A DNA stretch of 64,000 bases from Paramylibacter kogurei. Its GTDB lineage: Bacteria; Pseudomonadota; Alphaproteobacteria; Rhodobacterales; Rhodobacteraceae. Under the pieces are notes generated by a model. That model made no database searches, was not told the origin of the DNA, and saw only the letters and a list, made by a program, of their open reading frames with translations. A program made the position numbers and the translations under genes. The number at the start of each line of letters is the position of its first letter. Position 1 is the first letter of the stretch. Of this stretch, positions 28,081-37,068 are shown piece after piece. Where the stretch lies: NCBI RefSeq assembly GCF_002742285.1, contig NZ_MDGM01000003.1, forward strand, positions 62,001-126,000, written 5' to 3'.

Positions 28081-28956
28081 TCACATGTCGCGATGTAAAA
28101 CGAATTGGGCGACGTGACGCAGCGGATCTGCAGATGCACCATATGGGGCAAGTGCACCGTTCGCCGTTTCAATCAATTCGGCGGCGCGGGATTTGGCGCC
28201 GTCCAGCCCCAACAGTGACACGAACGTGGCTTTGCCCGCGGCGGCGTCTTTTTTCAATCGCTTGCCTGCGGTGCTTGCATCACCCTCAACATCCAAAATA
28301 TCATCAACAATTTGAAATGCCTGCCCCAATGCGGCAGCATATTCAACCAACGGGCCAATATATTGGCGCCCGATCATCGCACCCGCGGTGGCCGACCATT
28401 CGATCAATGCACCGGTTTTATTGGCTTGCAATTGTGCAATTTGCTCAAGGTTCAATTTTTTACGTGCGGTTTCTGCGGCGATGTCCTGAACCTGTCCCAA
28501 GACCATGCCATTTGCGCCTGCGGCCTTGGCCAAGGTAGTCATCAAGGTTACGCGCACCTCGGCGCTGGTGTTCAAACCACCCAGAATTTCAAATGCGAAT
28601 GTTTGTAATGCATCGCCCACCAAAACGGCGGTTGCCTGATCCCATTTCACGTGAACGGTGGGTTGTCCACGGCGCAGATCATCATCATCCATACAGGGCA
28701 AATCATCATGCACCAATGAATAGGCATGCATGCATTCAATCGCAGATGCGACGGCGACCGCCTTTTTATTATCCACGCCAAACATTTTGGCACTTTCCAT
28801 CACCAAATAGGCACGCAATCGTTTACCACCATTCAAAACCGCATGGCGCATGGGTTCACCCAATGGATTGCCATCAGGCGTTGGCAGGATACGATCCAAT
28901 TCCAATTCAACTTGTTGCGCGGTTTCTTTTAACTTGGCGATGAATTCTTCTGACAC
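28081..28956 (-). CDS. ispA: (2E,6E)-farnesyl diphosphate synthase / short-chain polyprenyl synthetase
   Basis: Condenses isopentenyl diphosphate with allylic diphosphates. The first Asp-rich motif is [17 protein letters not shown], with two residues between the paired acidic positions as in type II bacterial FPP synthases. The second is [12 protein letters not shown]. Start GTG at 28956 lies five bases after xseB; 291 residues. It overlaps no gene but stands 28 bases before dxs. Confidence 0.94.
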   Translation of the reverse strand: MSEEFIAKLKETAQQVELELDRILPTPDGNPLGEPMRHAVLNGGKRLRAYLVMESAKMFGVDNKKAVAVASAIECMHAYSLVHDDLPCMDDDDLRRGQPTVHVKWDQATAVLVGDALQTFAFEILGGLNTSAEVRVTLMTTLAKAAGANGMVLGQVQDIAAETARKKLNLEQIAQLQANKTGALIEWSATAGAMIGRQYIGPLVEYAAALGQAFQIVDDILDVEGDASTAGKRLKKDAAAGKATFVSLLGLDGAKSRAAELIETANGALAPYGASADPLRHVAQFVLHRDM

Positions 28957-28961
28957 GTTGA

Positions 28962-29201
28962 TTACTCGTCCGCGGCGGTAAGGCCGTTTGGTTTACCATC
29001 CGCACCAAAGGTGATTTTTGCGACTTTTTCCTCGGCGGATTTAAGTTTTTCTTCACAATGTTTTTTCAATTCCGCACCGCGTTCATACAGTTTGATAGAA
29101 TCGTCCAGTGCGACTTGGCTGCCTTCAAGCTGTGTCACCAATGTTTCCAGTTCTTGCATCGCCTGTTCAAACGACATTTCTGCGACGGGTGTTTGTGTCA
29201 T
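28962..29201 (-). CDS. xseB: exodeoxyribonuclease VII small subunit
   Basis: A 79-residue XseB. The stretch MSFEQAMQELETLVTQLEGS followed by LDDSIKLYERGAELKKHCEE is diagnostic. It pairs with XseA (not in the window) to degrade single-stranded DNA. It overlaps the HDAC-like gene by four bases and precedes ispA by five. Confidence 0.95.
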   Translation of the reverse strand: MTQTPVAEMSFEQAMQELETLVTQLEGSQVALDDSIKLYERGAELKKHCEEKLKSAEEKVAKITFGADGKPNGLTAADE

Positions 29202-30133
29202 TTACTGTACTCCATCAAAACACGAATATGTGCGGCACAAGACTGTGCCAATGCGCGCAGATCATACCCGCCTTCCAATGTTGATACAAGGCGACCCGAA
29301 CAGTGATCGCGTGCAAAATCACACAGGCTTCCCGTTGCAATGGCAAAGTCTTCTGTTTCAAAGTTTAAACCCGCCAATGGATCATCGCGATGCGCATCAA
29401 ACCCAGCCGAAATGAACAAGATTTCTGGTTGATGCGCGATCAATGCAGGCAATATCTGATCGTTCATTGCCCCAAGAAGCGCCGCACCCGTTGCACCCGT
29501 ATCAATTGGAATATTCAGCACATTTCCATGCGCACCTGTTTCATGGGCATAACCCGTACCGGGGTAGAGCGGCATTTGATGGGTTGATACAAACAAAATG
29601 CGTTCGTCATCCCAGATCAAATCCTGTGTGCCATTGCCGTGATGCACATCAAAATCGACAATTGCCACGCGCTTCAAGCCGTAGTTTTCCAACGCATATT
29701 TTGCGCCAATTGCAACATTGCCAAATAAGCAAAACCCCATTGGCGTTGTTTTTTCTGCATGGTGCCCTGGTGGGCGCATGGCGCAAAATGCATTGCCAGC
29801 ATCACCTGACATGACCATATCCACAGCTTGGCAAATCCCACCGACACCGCGCATGGCGGCGGTCAAGCTTCCCGCGGACATATGCGTATCCGCATCAAGC
29901 GAAATCGTACCTGTTTGTGGCGACGCAGATTTGATCGCATTCAAATGCGTGGAAGGATGCGCCAACAACACCTGTTCATCCGTTCCCATTTCAGCGTCAC
30001 ATCGCAACAGCCCATCAAATTCTGCCGCACCCAGCGTATCAAAAATCGCTTGCAACCGCGCCACCTGTTCGGGATGACCCTGTGGCGTTTCATGTTTCAA
30101 TCCATCAGGATGGGTGATCAATGCCGTTGTCAT
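29198..30133 (-). CDS. histone deacetylase-superfamily amidohydrolase
   Basis: A 311-residue zinc amidohydrolase of the class II HDAC/acetylpolyamine amidohydrolase superfamily. RPPGHHAEKT holds the catalytic His pair. Zinc ligands are in VDFDVHHGNGTQD and SAGFDAHRDDPLAG. The bacterial substrate is unknown; candidates are acetylated polyamines or small amides. The order HDAC-xseB-ispA-dxs is a recurrent alphaproteobacterial arrangement. Confidence 0.9.
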   Translation of the reverse strand: MTTALITHPDGLKHETPQGHPEQVARLQAIFDTLGAAEFDGLLRCDAEMGTDEQVLLAHPSTHLNAIKSASPQTGTISLDADTHMSAGSLTAAMRGVGGICQAVDMVMSGDAGNAFCAMRPPGHHAEKTTPMGFCLFGNVAIGAKYALENYGLKRVAIVDFDVHHGNGTQDLIWDDERILFVSTHQMPLYPGTGYAHETGAHGNVLNIPIDTGATGAALLGAMNDQILPALIAHQPEILFISAGFDAHRDDPLAGLNFETEDFAIATGSLCDFARDHCSGRLVSTLEGGYDLRALAQSCAAHIRVLMEYSK

Positions 30134-30136
30134 GAT

Positions 30137-30841
30137 TTAATCGGGTGCTAGCATATAACCGGCCCCACGCACGGTTTGCAGATATCGCGGCGCTTTTGGA
30201 TCGGCCTCTATTTTACGGCGCAGACGTGTGATTTGTACGTCCACCGCGCGCTCTTGGCTGGTGACGCCATCGCGCGCCAAATCTTCGACCAATTTGTTGC
30301 GGCTGACAGGGCTGTGAGGCATAGCGGAAAAAATCCGCATTAACGCACCCTCTGTTGCAGTCAGGCGTACAAGCGTTTCACCCTGCCACAATTCACCGCG
30401 CGAAATATCATAACGAATTTCACCCATATGAAGCGTCTTTGGCGGTTCATCGCGTTGTTCATCTGCGGGCATTCGGCGCAAGATTGCGTTGATCCGTAAC
30501 ACCAATTCCTTGGGTTCAAACGGTTTGGTCAAATAATCATCTGCCCCTGCTTCCAATCCCATGATCCGTTCACTTGTTTCACCTTTGGCAGTCAGCAACA
30601 AAATTGGAGTGGTCAGCGTTTCGCGCAGGCTTCGCGTCAGGGTTACACCATCCTCGCCTGGCATCATGACATCCATCACGATCAGATCAAATTCCAACCC
30701 TTCCAGTAATCGACGCGCATGTGCTGCGTCGCGCGCCGCACTGACCCAATATCCATGTCGCGCCAAGAATTTTTGCAATAACCCACGAATGCGTTCGTCA
30801 TCGTCAACAATCAAAATATGTGCATCTGGTTGATCCATCAT
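30137..30841 (-). CDS. petR: OmpR-family response regulator, PetR-like
   Basis: Receiver domain (residues ~8-120) with the phospho-acceptor Asp in LIVMDVMMPGEDG and Lys in YLTKPFEP. A winged-helix DNA-binding domain follows (TATEGALMRIFSAM; DVQITRLRRKIEADPK; LQTVRGAGYML). The start overlaps the MarR-gene stop as TAATG. The pairing MarR gene then OmpR gene matches petP-petR of Rhodobacter capsulatus, needed for cytochrome bc1 expression; petABC is not in the window, so the name rests on pair order. Confidence 0.8.
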   Translation of the reverse strand: MMDQPDAHILIVDDDERIRGLLQKFLARHGYWVSAARDAAHARRLLEGLEFDLIVMDVMMPGEDGVTLTRSLRETLTTPILLLTAKGETSERIMGLEAGADDYLTKPFEPKELVLRINAILRRMPADEQRDEPPKTLHMGEIRYDISRGELWQGETLVRLTATEGALMRIFSAMPHSPVSRNKLVEDLARDGVTSQERAVDVQITRLRRKIEADPKAPRYLQTVRGAGYMLAPD

Positions 30842-31353
30842 TATCCTTTCAAACCTTGCACACGTTTGCGCATTTCAGGGTCTATCATATTTTCCAACAC
30901 AGCGCGAAACCCGCGCACCGCATCAGGGCCAGCATCACGAAATGCCGCACGCATACGCACGCGCTGCGCATCGGACAATTCTTGTTCCAAATCCTTACCC
31001 TTTTGGGTCAGGTATAAATTACGTTGGCGTCGATCGTTTGTACCAACACGGCTTTCTACCAGACCATCATCTACGAGTTGGCGCAAGACCCTGTTCAATG
31101 ACTGTTTCGTGACGCCCAAAATATCCAGCAAATTATTCACGGTGATACCGCGCTTGCGGTTAATAAAATGTACCGCACGATGATGTGCGCGACCATAAGT
31201 ATAATTTTGTAAAATTCGATCAGGATCGGATGTAAAACCCTTGTATGCGAAAAACATCAGCTCGATCCCCTGCAACAGATTATCATCCGTAAGGAACAAA
31301 AGATCCTCGCCGTGGTTGCCGCTGGTAACATTGCCATCTTGCATCGTTTTCAT
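30841..31353 (-). CDS. petP: MarR-family regulator, PetP-like
   Basis: A 170-residue winged-helix MarR protein. The recognition region is LLDILGVTKQSLNRVLRQLV, and the wing is RVGTNDRRQRNLYLTQKG. The ATG at 31353 may be replaced by ATG 31344, which has AGGA at better spacing. It is translationally coupled to petR. Two inverted repeats stand between its start and the divergent ilvE and may include its operator. Confidence 0.85.
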   Translation of the reverse strand: MKTMQDGNVTSGNHGEDLLFLTDDNLLQGIELMFFAYKGFTSDPDRILQNYTYGRAHHRAVHFINRKRGITVNNLLDILGVTKQSLNRVLRQLVDDGLVESRVGTNDRRQRNLYLTQKGKDLEQELSDAQRVRMRAAFRDAGPDAVRGFRAVLENMIDPEMRKRVQGLKG

Positions 31354-31376
31354 CCTGCCCTGTTTTTCATCACTTT

Positions 31377-31395
31377 ATGTCAGTATTGTTGACAT
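31377..31395. promoter_or_regulatory. inverted repeat 1 between petP and ilvE
   Basis: ATGTCA, 7-base spacer, TGACAT, a perfect 19-bp dyad. Its right arm overlaps a TTGACA that could be a -35 element for ilvE (31389-31394). Its size fits a MarR dimer site. Confidence 0.45.
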
Positions 31396-31397
31396 TC

Positions 31398-31424
31398 CAA
31401 GAATCAAATGCTAGCTGATTCTTG
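31398..31424. promoter_or_regulatory. inverted repeat 2 between petP and ilvE
   Basis: CAAGAATCA, 9-base spacer, TGATTCTTG; nine perfect base pairs per arm, three bases after repeat 1. It covers the expected core promoter of ilvE and so could be a second operator. Confidence 0.45.
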
Positions 31425-31498
31425 ATTTTGCGCAATATTATGACCGAAGCGGCCCTAATTGCGAAATATTTATAAAGTTATCTTGTTAGGAGGATACC

Positions 31499-32368
31499 AT
31501 GGCCGGTGCTTATGATGATCGTGACGGTAAAATTTGGATGGACGGAAAACTGGTGAATTGGCGCGATGCAAATGTGCACTTGCTGACCCATGCGATGCAC
31601 TATGCATCATCTGTGTTTGAGGGTGAACGTGCGTATAACGGTAAAATCTTTAAAAGCCGTCTTCATTCCGAACGCCTGTTGAAATCTGGCGAATATATTG
31701 ATGTGCCAATTCCATACACTGTTGATGAAATCGAAGCCGCAAAATACGAAGTGATGCAGGCCAATGGTTTAACCGATGCATATGTGCGCGTTTTGGCCTG
31801 GCGTGGATCAGGTAACGATATGGGTGTCGCATCCCAAGCAAACCCTGTGCGCATGGCCGTGGCCGCGTGGGAATGGGGCGCATATTATGGTGATGCAAAA
31901 ATGAAGGGTGCGAAGCTGGATATTTCCAAATGGAAACGCCCAAGCCCCGAAACAATTCCTTGTTTTGCAAAGGCTTCCGGCCTTTATATGATCTGTACCA
32001 TGGCCAAACATCAGGCCGAGGCAAAGGGTTGTTCTGATGCCATGATGTTCGATCATCGCGGTTACGTCGCAGAGGCAACGGGTGCAAACCTTTTCTTTGT
32101 GAAAAACGGCGAGGTCCACACGCCTGACCCCGATTGTTTCCTGAACGGATTAACGCGCCAAACGGTGATTGATATGCTGAAAGAAAAAGGCATCAAAACC
32201 CATGTGCGCCACATCATGCCCGAAGAATTAGAAGGGTTTGAACAATGCTGGCTGACAGGGACAGCCGCCGAAGTCACCCCTGTTGGGCAAATCGGTGATT
32301 ACAATTTTGAAGTCGGCGCAATGGCGCGTGACATCGCAGAATCCTATGAAAAACTCGTGCGCACATAA
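31499..32368 (+). CDS. ilvE: branched-chain amino-acid aminotransferase
   Basis: Fold-type IV PLP aminotransferase for Val, Leu and Ile. Length 289. HAMHYASSVFEGERAYNG is the N-terminal family motif. The PLP Lys lies in the KASGLYMICTMAKHQA region, and GHRGYVAEATGANLF-like residues (DHRGYVAEATGANLF) and NGLTRQTVIDM follow. TAGGAGG stands just before the ATG. A terminator lies 30 bases after the stop. Confidence 0.95.
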   Translation: MAGAYDDRDGKIWMDGKLVNWRDANVHLLTHAMHYASSVFEGERAYNGKIFKSRLHSERLLKSGEYIDVPIPYTVDEIEAAKYEVMQANGLTDAYVRVLAWRGSGNDMGVASQANPVRMAVAAWEWGAYYGDAKMKGAKLDISKWKRPSPETIPCFAKASGLYMICTMAKHQAEAKGCSDAMMFDHRGYVAEATGANLFFVKNGEVHTPDPDCFLNGLTRQTVIDMLKEKGIKTHVRHIMPEELEGFEQCWLTGTAAEVTPVGQIGDYNFEVGAMARDIAESYEKLVRT

Positions 32369-32397
32369 CGCATTTTTTCAGGATGACGGACAAGAAG

Positions 32398-32423
32398 CGG
32401 CGCAAAATTTGCGCCGTTTTTTT
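32398..32423 (+). terminator. intrinsic terminator of ilvE
   Basis: CGGCGCAAA, one base, TTTGCGCCG, then seven T residues. Confidence 0.9.
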
Positions 32424-32779
32424 ATGCGAATCTCAGTGTATGACATCCGTGTGGCACGCGTGGGACAAATGGCGGACATTCGTCGGGCATGTATTTTGCA
32501 TAAAATTTGAGCGGAAGTTTTTTGTAATTCCCCGAATTTGGAACATGCGTGTTCAATTCAGCAAAAGTTAAAACCGTCACTTACAAAAGACGCATACAGG
32601 TTTGAATGACGCAAAACGGGCAACAAAATCATATCACCAGCCACGGTTTTTATGAGCCTGACCCACGGATTTTTTGTGTTGAATTTATCAGTATTTTACA
32701 TTCAGAAATTAACGCCTATATTACCTTTGGCAGTCAAAACAATGCTAATAATCTGCCCGACCAGCGAGAGGTGAATTGA
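32424..32779. other. AT-rich intergenic stretch before the surface-glycan cluster
   Basis: About 355 bases without a convincing long gene. I found no tRNA-like arm, insertion sequence or clear -35/-10 pair. It holds one small frame (32606-32779) described separately, and presumably the promoter for the three downstream genes. Confidence 0.5.
32606..32779 (+). CDS. possible small ORF abutting the sugar transferase gene
   Basis: A 57-residue frame from ATG 32606 to a TGA that touches the GTG start of the next gene without a gap. A weak AGG lies five bases before the ATG. The sequence starts MTQNGQQNHI and matches no family I know. The exact abutment would allow translational coupling, but it may be chance. 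Confidence 0.25.
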   Translation: MTQNGQQNHITSHGFYEPDPRIFCVEFISILHSEINAYITFGSQNNANNLPDQREVN

Positions 32780-33346
32780 GTGAAAAAGCGTGTTTTTGAT
32801 TTGGCGGTATCCGTGCCGCTGTTTTTGATCGCTTTACCAATCATTGTTTTGATTTGCATCGCGGTTTCATTGGAATCGCGTGGTGCTCCGATTTTTCGTC
32901 AAACGCGTTTGGGCAAAAATGAAAAACCGTTTTCGCTCTATAAAATTCGTACGATGTATGTGGGAACGGGTGATCATCCAACCCATGTTGTTGGTGGTGA
33001 GAATATCACCAAAATTGGCAAGGTGTTGCGGCGAACCAAATTTGATGAAATACCCCAGCTTGGAAATGTTATTCGCGGCGAAATGTCATTGGTTGGGCCG
33101 CGCCCCGGATTGCCGAGCCAAAATACATTGGCGGCGGTGCGACGCGAAAATCACATATTTGATGTGGCACCTGGCATAACCGGTCTGGCACAGGTCAATG
33201 GCATTGATATGTCAACGCATGAAAAACTGGCCATCGCTGATCAAGAATATATTCAACGCCGCGATGCTCTGTTAGATCTTCAAATCATTTTTTCAACTTT
33301 TGTGCGCACCAAAGCCCCGACGATAAACGCGTTCTCTGACAAATGA
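32780..33346 (+). CDS. small monotopic phosphoglycosyl transferase (bacterial sugar transferase)
   Basis: Transfers a sugar-1-phosphate from a UDP-sugar to undecaprenyl phosphate to begin a surface glycan. At 188 residues it is the minimal PglC-like form: one N-terminal membrane helix (residues 8-30), KIRTMYVG, the catalytic Asp-Glu in KFDEIPQLGNV, and GEMSLVGPRPGLP. Start GTG at 32780 has AGAGG upstream. The sugar is unknown. It overlaps the epimerase gene by four bases. Confidence 0.92.
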   Translation: MKKRVFDLAVSVPLFLIALPIIVLICIAVSLESRGAPIFRQTRLGKNEKPFSLYKIRTMYVGTGDHPTHVVGGENITKIGKVLRRTKFDEIPQLGNVIRGEMSLVGPRPGLPSQNTLAAVRRENHIFDVAPGITGLAQVNGIDMSTHEKLAIADQEYIQRRDALLDLQIIFSTFVRTKAPTINAFSDK

Positions 33347-34302
33347 GCAATTCCGTTCCAATCGCATTTTCTGGTGCAAACGGCATGGTTGGAATTGGGC
33401 TTTCACAAGCATTGGAACAACACAAAGACGCGACACCACTTGCGTTGTCGCGCGTTGGCGCAGATGGAGAACGGCAATGCCCAGATTTGATGAATTGCAC
33501 CGATGCCGATTGGCATCATGCCCTAAAGGGTGCGCAGGTTTACATTCACTTAGCGGCCTATTTACCATTTGGTAACCAAACACAATCATACTCTGACGAT
33601 GAATATAATATTGCAAACTGTGCGGCGGCGGTGTCTGCGCTGAACGGGTTTGCCATTGCGGGCGGTCAAAAAATGATCTTTGTTTCAACACTTGGGATCA
33701 ATGGCATTACATCAGGTCAATCGCCATTTTCATGGGATGATAAACCAAACCCTGCAAGCGCATATGCAACGTCGAAATACAACGCTGAAACTGCGCTGCG
33801 CGCCCGTGCAAAACAGCTAGGTATTCAATTGATAATCGTGCGGCCTCCGATTATTTACGGGCAAAACGTGGGTGGCAAATTTCGCCAATTGGTGGACCAC
33901 ATTAAATCGCAAAGGCCATTGCCATTTGGCACCATAACCAACATGCGCGATATGATTGGTCTGCGAAATTTTTGCGATGTGCTTGTTGCCTTGGCGTTGA
34001 ATACTAAACAGTGGCACAATCCTGTTCTGGTCTGTGATCGTGAACCTGTTTCAACACCCGATCTTGTTAAAAAAATCGCAAATGCCTATGGGGTTGCGCC
34101 GCGATTGATCAATGTTCCAAGGCCAGTGTTTCAGATTGCTGCAAAACTTCCGATTATTGGAAAGGCAGTGCAGCGTCTTTGTGATGATCTTCGCATTAAT
34201 GATCAATATTTGCGTGACAATTGTGATTGGACACCCCGGTTCAGCGTTCAGGACGAATTGGATTTGATGGCCGCAAGCGAAACCCATCAACAAAATCCAT
34301 AG
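33343..34302 (+). CDS. NAD-dependent epimerase/dehydratase (SDR) of glycan synthesis
   Basis: An extended short-chain dehydrogenase of 319 residues. The nucleotide-binding loop is SGANGMVG and the catalytic pair is in SAYATSKYNAE (YxxxK). Directly downstream of a PglC-like transferase, it resembles the arrangement of 4-keto-6-deoxy-HexNAc reductases with QuiNAc-phosphate transferases in other bacteria; that substrate is inference. Its TAG stop is followed at once by the next ATG. Confidence 0.82.
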   Translation: MSNSVPIAFSGANGMVGIGLSQALEQHKDATPLALSRVGADGERQCPDLMNCTDADWHHALKGAQVYIHLAAYLPFGNQTQSYSDDEYNIANCAAAVSALNGFAIAGGQKMIFVSTLGINGITSGQSPFSWDDKPNPASAYATSKYNAETALRARAKQLGIQLIIVRPPIIYGQNVGGKFRQLVDHIKSQRPLPFGTITNMRDMIGLRNFCDVLVALALNTKQWHNPVLVCDREPVSTPDLVKKIANAYGVAPRLINVPRPVFQIAAKLPIIGKAVQRLCDDLRINDQYLRDNCDWTPRFSVQDELDLMAASETHQQNP

Positions 34303-35430
34303 ATGTTTGCACGATTTGTAATTCTTGCCGCGTTACTACCCTATATTCAAACAAGTCCGCTTGGTTCGGATATTCAGCCACATTTTTATATCGCATTGGC
34401 GGGGTATATCGCGTTTAAAATTTTGGATGACGGGGTAATGCCGTTTTCTGGTAGCGTGCTCTTCGTTGCGATAATCACTGGCGGTGCAGGTATCGCGCTT
34501 GGTGCAGGGGTAAACACCTTGGCATTGTTTACATTTCCAATTGCGATCGCATTCTTTGCCCGACAGGATCGTGGCTCGTTTCTGTGGGCTATCAAATGTG
34601 CCATCATCATTTATCTGATTGGTTTGTGTTTGGAAATCATCGTCCCAAACACGCTTCACAATATTGTTTCCAACCAGCGCAGCAGCTTTGCGCGTGGGAT
34701 GACATCGTTTACGTCTGAACCCTCGTATCTTGGCTTGATTGCTTTGGCTTTTGTCGTTGCGTTGCTGCATTTTCATCAGTCATATTTCTGGGTGATATTG
34801 TCGTGTTTACTGGCACTTGCTTCGGGGTCATTAACCGCAATTGCACCGCTTGTGGTGATCTTGGTATTGGCAAATTTGCGCCAAGATCAAATCCATATTG
34901 TGGCGATTACCCTGTTGGGCGTAGCTGTTTTTTATTTTGCGATTATTCAAACAGACACACGCATGGGCGTGTTGTTGCGCGATGTATCACGTGATTTCGA
35001 TTTAATTTGGCAGGACCAAAGTTTTTCAAACCGAATTGCGCGCGCCTTGGCTCCGATTGCCAGCGCTTGGCAATCAGGTTTCTTACCCCACGCATTCCCC
35101 ACACCTGGTGACATAGATGTAAATTTCGAATTTCTATCGGCAACAGCAGACACAGAAATCGAACGACTATCCAGCCTTGCAACGGTAATGATTTATGTCT
35201 TTGGGGTTACAAGTTTTCCACTTATCGCTGCGTATATATTAATCGCAAAGGCTCGCTTGTTTTTGATTGCCGCAATTGCGTATTTCGCAGTGACAAATAT
35301 TTCGATCAGCACGCCATATCTATATCTGCTGCTCAGCTTGCCCTTGATGCACCGGTTCGTAACTGTGCCAGCGTACGAATTGTCCACTCAAAATACAAAA
35401 GGCGCCTCGCAAATCGCGGGCGCCTTTTAA
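34303..35430 (+). CDS. polytopic membrane protein, O-antigen ligase/polymerase-like
   Basis: A 375-residue protein with about ten hydrophobic helices and a larger periplasmic loop around residues 225-290, the layout of Wzy/WaaL-type enzymes. The segment SSFARGMTSFTSEPSYLGLI resembles the region before the big loop in O-antigen ligase-like proteins. It is coupled to the epimerase gene (TAG-ATG with no gap). No flippase gene is present. The last codons form the left part of a terminator hairpin. Confidence 0.6.
   Translation: MFARFVILAALLPYIQTSPLGSDIQPHFYIALAGYIAFKILDDGVMPFSGSVLFVAIITGGAGIALGAGVNTLALFTFPIAIAFFARQDRGSFLWAIKCAIIIYLIGLCLEIIVPNTLHNIVSNQRSSFARGMTSFTSEPSYLGLIALAFVVALLHFHQSYFWVILSCLLALASGSLTAIAPLVVILVLANLRQDQIHIVAITLLGVAVFYFAIIQTDTRMGVLLRDVSRDFDLIWQDQSFSNRIARALAPIASAWQSGFLPHAFPTPGDIDVNFEFLSATADTEIERLSSLATVMIYVFGVTSFPLIAAYILIAKARLFLIAAIAYFAVTNISISTPYLYLLLSLPLMHRFVTVPAYELSTQNTKGASQIAGAF
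35397..35428. terminator. terminator overlapping the end of the ligase-like gene
   Basis: AAAAGGCGCC (35397-35406) pairs with GGCGCCTTTT (35419-35428), with the inner CGC/GCG able to extend the stem. The hairpin covers the last ten codons and the first base of the TAA stop. It can serve convergent ahcY as well. Confidence 0.8.
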
Positions 35431-35451
35431 GCGTTAAAGCAATTCAATTTA

Positions 35452-36843
35452 TTAATAACGATAATGTTCTGGCTTGAATGGGCCAACAGGTGTGACACCG
35501 ATGTAATCGGCCTGTTCTTTGGACAGCTCGGTCAGCTTCACACCAATGCGATCCAGATGCAGGCGTGCAACTTTTTCGTCCAGATGTTTGGGCAAAATAT
35601 ACACTTCGTTTTTATATTCATCGCCTTTAGTCCACAATTCGATCTGTGCCAAAACTTGGTTCGTAAATGATGCAGACATCACAAAAGACGGATGACCCGT
35701 CGCATTGCCAAGGTTTAACAAACGCCCCTGCGACAACAGGATCATACGGTTGCCAGATGGCATTTCGATCATATCGACCTGATCTTTGATATTGGTCCAT
35801 TTGTGATTTTTCAACGCAGCCACTTGGATTTCATTGTCAAAATGGCCGATGTTGCCCACGATCGCCATATCCTTCATTTCGCGCATATGCTCGATACGAA
35901 TGACATCTTTATTGCCAGTGGTGGTGATGAAAATATCGGCGGTGGATACGGCGTCTTCCAATGTGACCACCTCGAAACCATCCATTGCCGCTTGTAGCGC
36001 GCAGATTGGATCAACCTCTGTCACCTTGACGCGTGCACCTGCACCGCGCAAAGATGCGGCCGAACCTTTGCCCACATCACCGTACCCGCACACCACAGCA
36101 GTTTTACCCGCCATCATCGTATCGGTTGCGCGGCGAATGCCATCAACCAGCGATTCCTTACAACCGTATTTGTTATCAAATTTCGACTTGGTCACGGAAT
36201 CATTCACGTTAATTGCAGGGAACGGCAATTGACCCTTTTTGAAAAGATCATACAGACGGTGAACGCCTGTTGTTGTTTCCTCTGAAACACCTTGGATCGC
36301 GTCGCGTGTTTTGGTGAACCAACCGGGGCTGGCCGCCATACGTTTCTTGATTTGCGCAAAAATTGCTTCTTCTTCTTCGGATGTTGGGACCTCGATCAAA
36401 TCATTTTCGCCTGCTTCCACACGTGCGCCAAGCAGCACATATAATGTCGCATCACCACCATCATCTAGGATCAAATTCGCACCATCTGGGAACATGAATG
36501 AACGATCCAAATAATCCCAATGTTCAACCAATGTTTGCCCTTTGATTGCAAACACAGGAATACCAGCCGCCGCAATGGATGCCGCTGCGTGGTCTTGGGT
36601 TGAAAAGATATTACAAGATGCCCAGCGCACATCCGCGCCCAGTGCCACCAGCGTTTCAATCAACACTGCGGTTTGAATTGTCATGTGCAATGAGCCAACA
36701 ATGCGCGCACCTTTTAATGGTTTGCTTTCGCCGTATTCATCACGCAACGCCATCAAGCCTGGCATTTCTGTTTCTGCGATATCCAATTCTTTGCGGCCAA
36801 ATTCCGCCAAAGAAATATCTTTTACAATGTAATCTTGTGTCAT
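35452..36843 (-). CDS. ahcY: adenosylhomocysteinase
   Basis: NAD-dependent hydrolysis of S-adenosylhomocysteine to adenosine and homocysteine, closing the methyl cycle. The 463-residue length is normal for proteobacteria. Visible motifs are the NAD loop [13 protein letters not shown], the substrate region [13 protein letters not shown], and the C-terminal DHYRY-type end (KPEHYRY). In Rhodobacter capsulatus its homologue is activated by the LysR protein HvrB, and an HvrB-like gene lies at 37947. No SAH riboswitch was seen in the leader. Confidence 0.98.
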   Translation of the reverse strand: MTQDYIVKDISLAEFGRKELDIAETEMPGLMALRDEYGESKPLKGARIVGSLHMTIQTAVLIETLVALGADVRWASCNIFSTQDHAAASIAAAGIPVFAIKGQTLVEHWDYLDRSFMFPDGANLILDDGGDATLYVLLGARVEAGENDLIEVPTSEEEEAIFAQIKKRMAASPGWFTKTRDAIQGVSEETTTGVHRLYDLFKKGQLPFPAINVNDSVTKSKFDNKYGCKESLVDGIRRATDTMMAGKTAVVCGYGDVGKGSAASLRGAGARVKVTEVDPICALQAAMDGFEVVTLEDAVSTADIFITTTGNKDVIRIEHMREMKDMAIVGNIGHFDNEIQVAALKNHKWTNIKDQVDMIEMPSGNRMILLSQGRLLNLGNATGHPSFVMSASFTNQVLAQIELWTKGDEYKNEVYILPKHLDEKVARLHLDRIGVKLTELSKEQADYIGVTPVGPFKPEHYRY

Positions 36844-36884
36844 GGTCTCTACCGTATATGGGGATTAACAATCTTGCTTGCTGC

Positions 36885-36899
36885 CTATCACTAGGATAG
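36885..36899. promoter_or_regulatory. short inverted repeat upstream of ahcY
   Basis: CTATC-N5-GATAG, about 40 bases before the ahcY start. It overlaps a TTGACT on the minus strand that could be a -35 element. It is a possible LysR site, but short enough to occur by chance. Confidence 0.25.
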
Positions 36900-37068
36900 T
36901 CAATCGGCAAGTAGGGCAAGAATTATCGACAAAGGCTTGAAGCGCGAAACATGGAATTTAAACGGCAAAAACAAGTTCAAGCGGCGCTTAAATCATCGTT
37001 TCGAAATGCCCAGCGGAGCATTTGTCCAAATTTAAAGAAACACTTTAACGACTACGAGACATTTGATT

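Noticed and set aside
32424..32779. tRNA or mobile-element remnant in the largest gap
   Set aside because: No T-arm, acceptor stem, terminal repeats or transposase fragment was found.
36844..37062. SAH riboswitch before ahcY
   Set aside because: No conserved SAH-aptamer core could be found in the leader on the minus strand.
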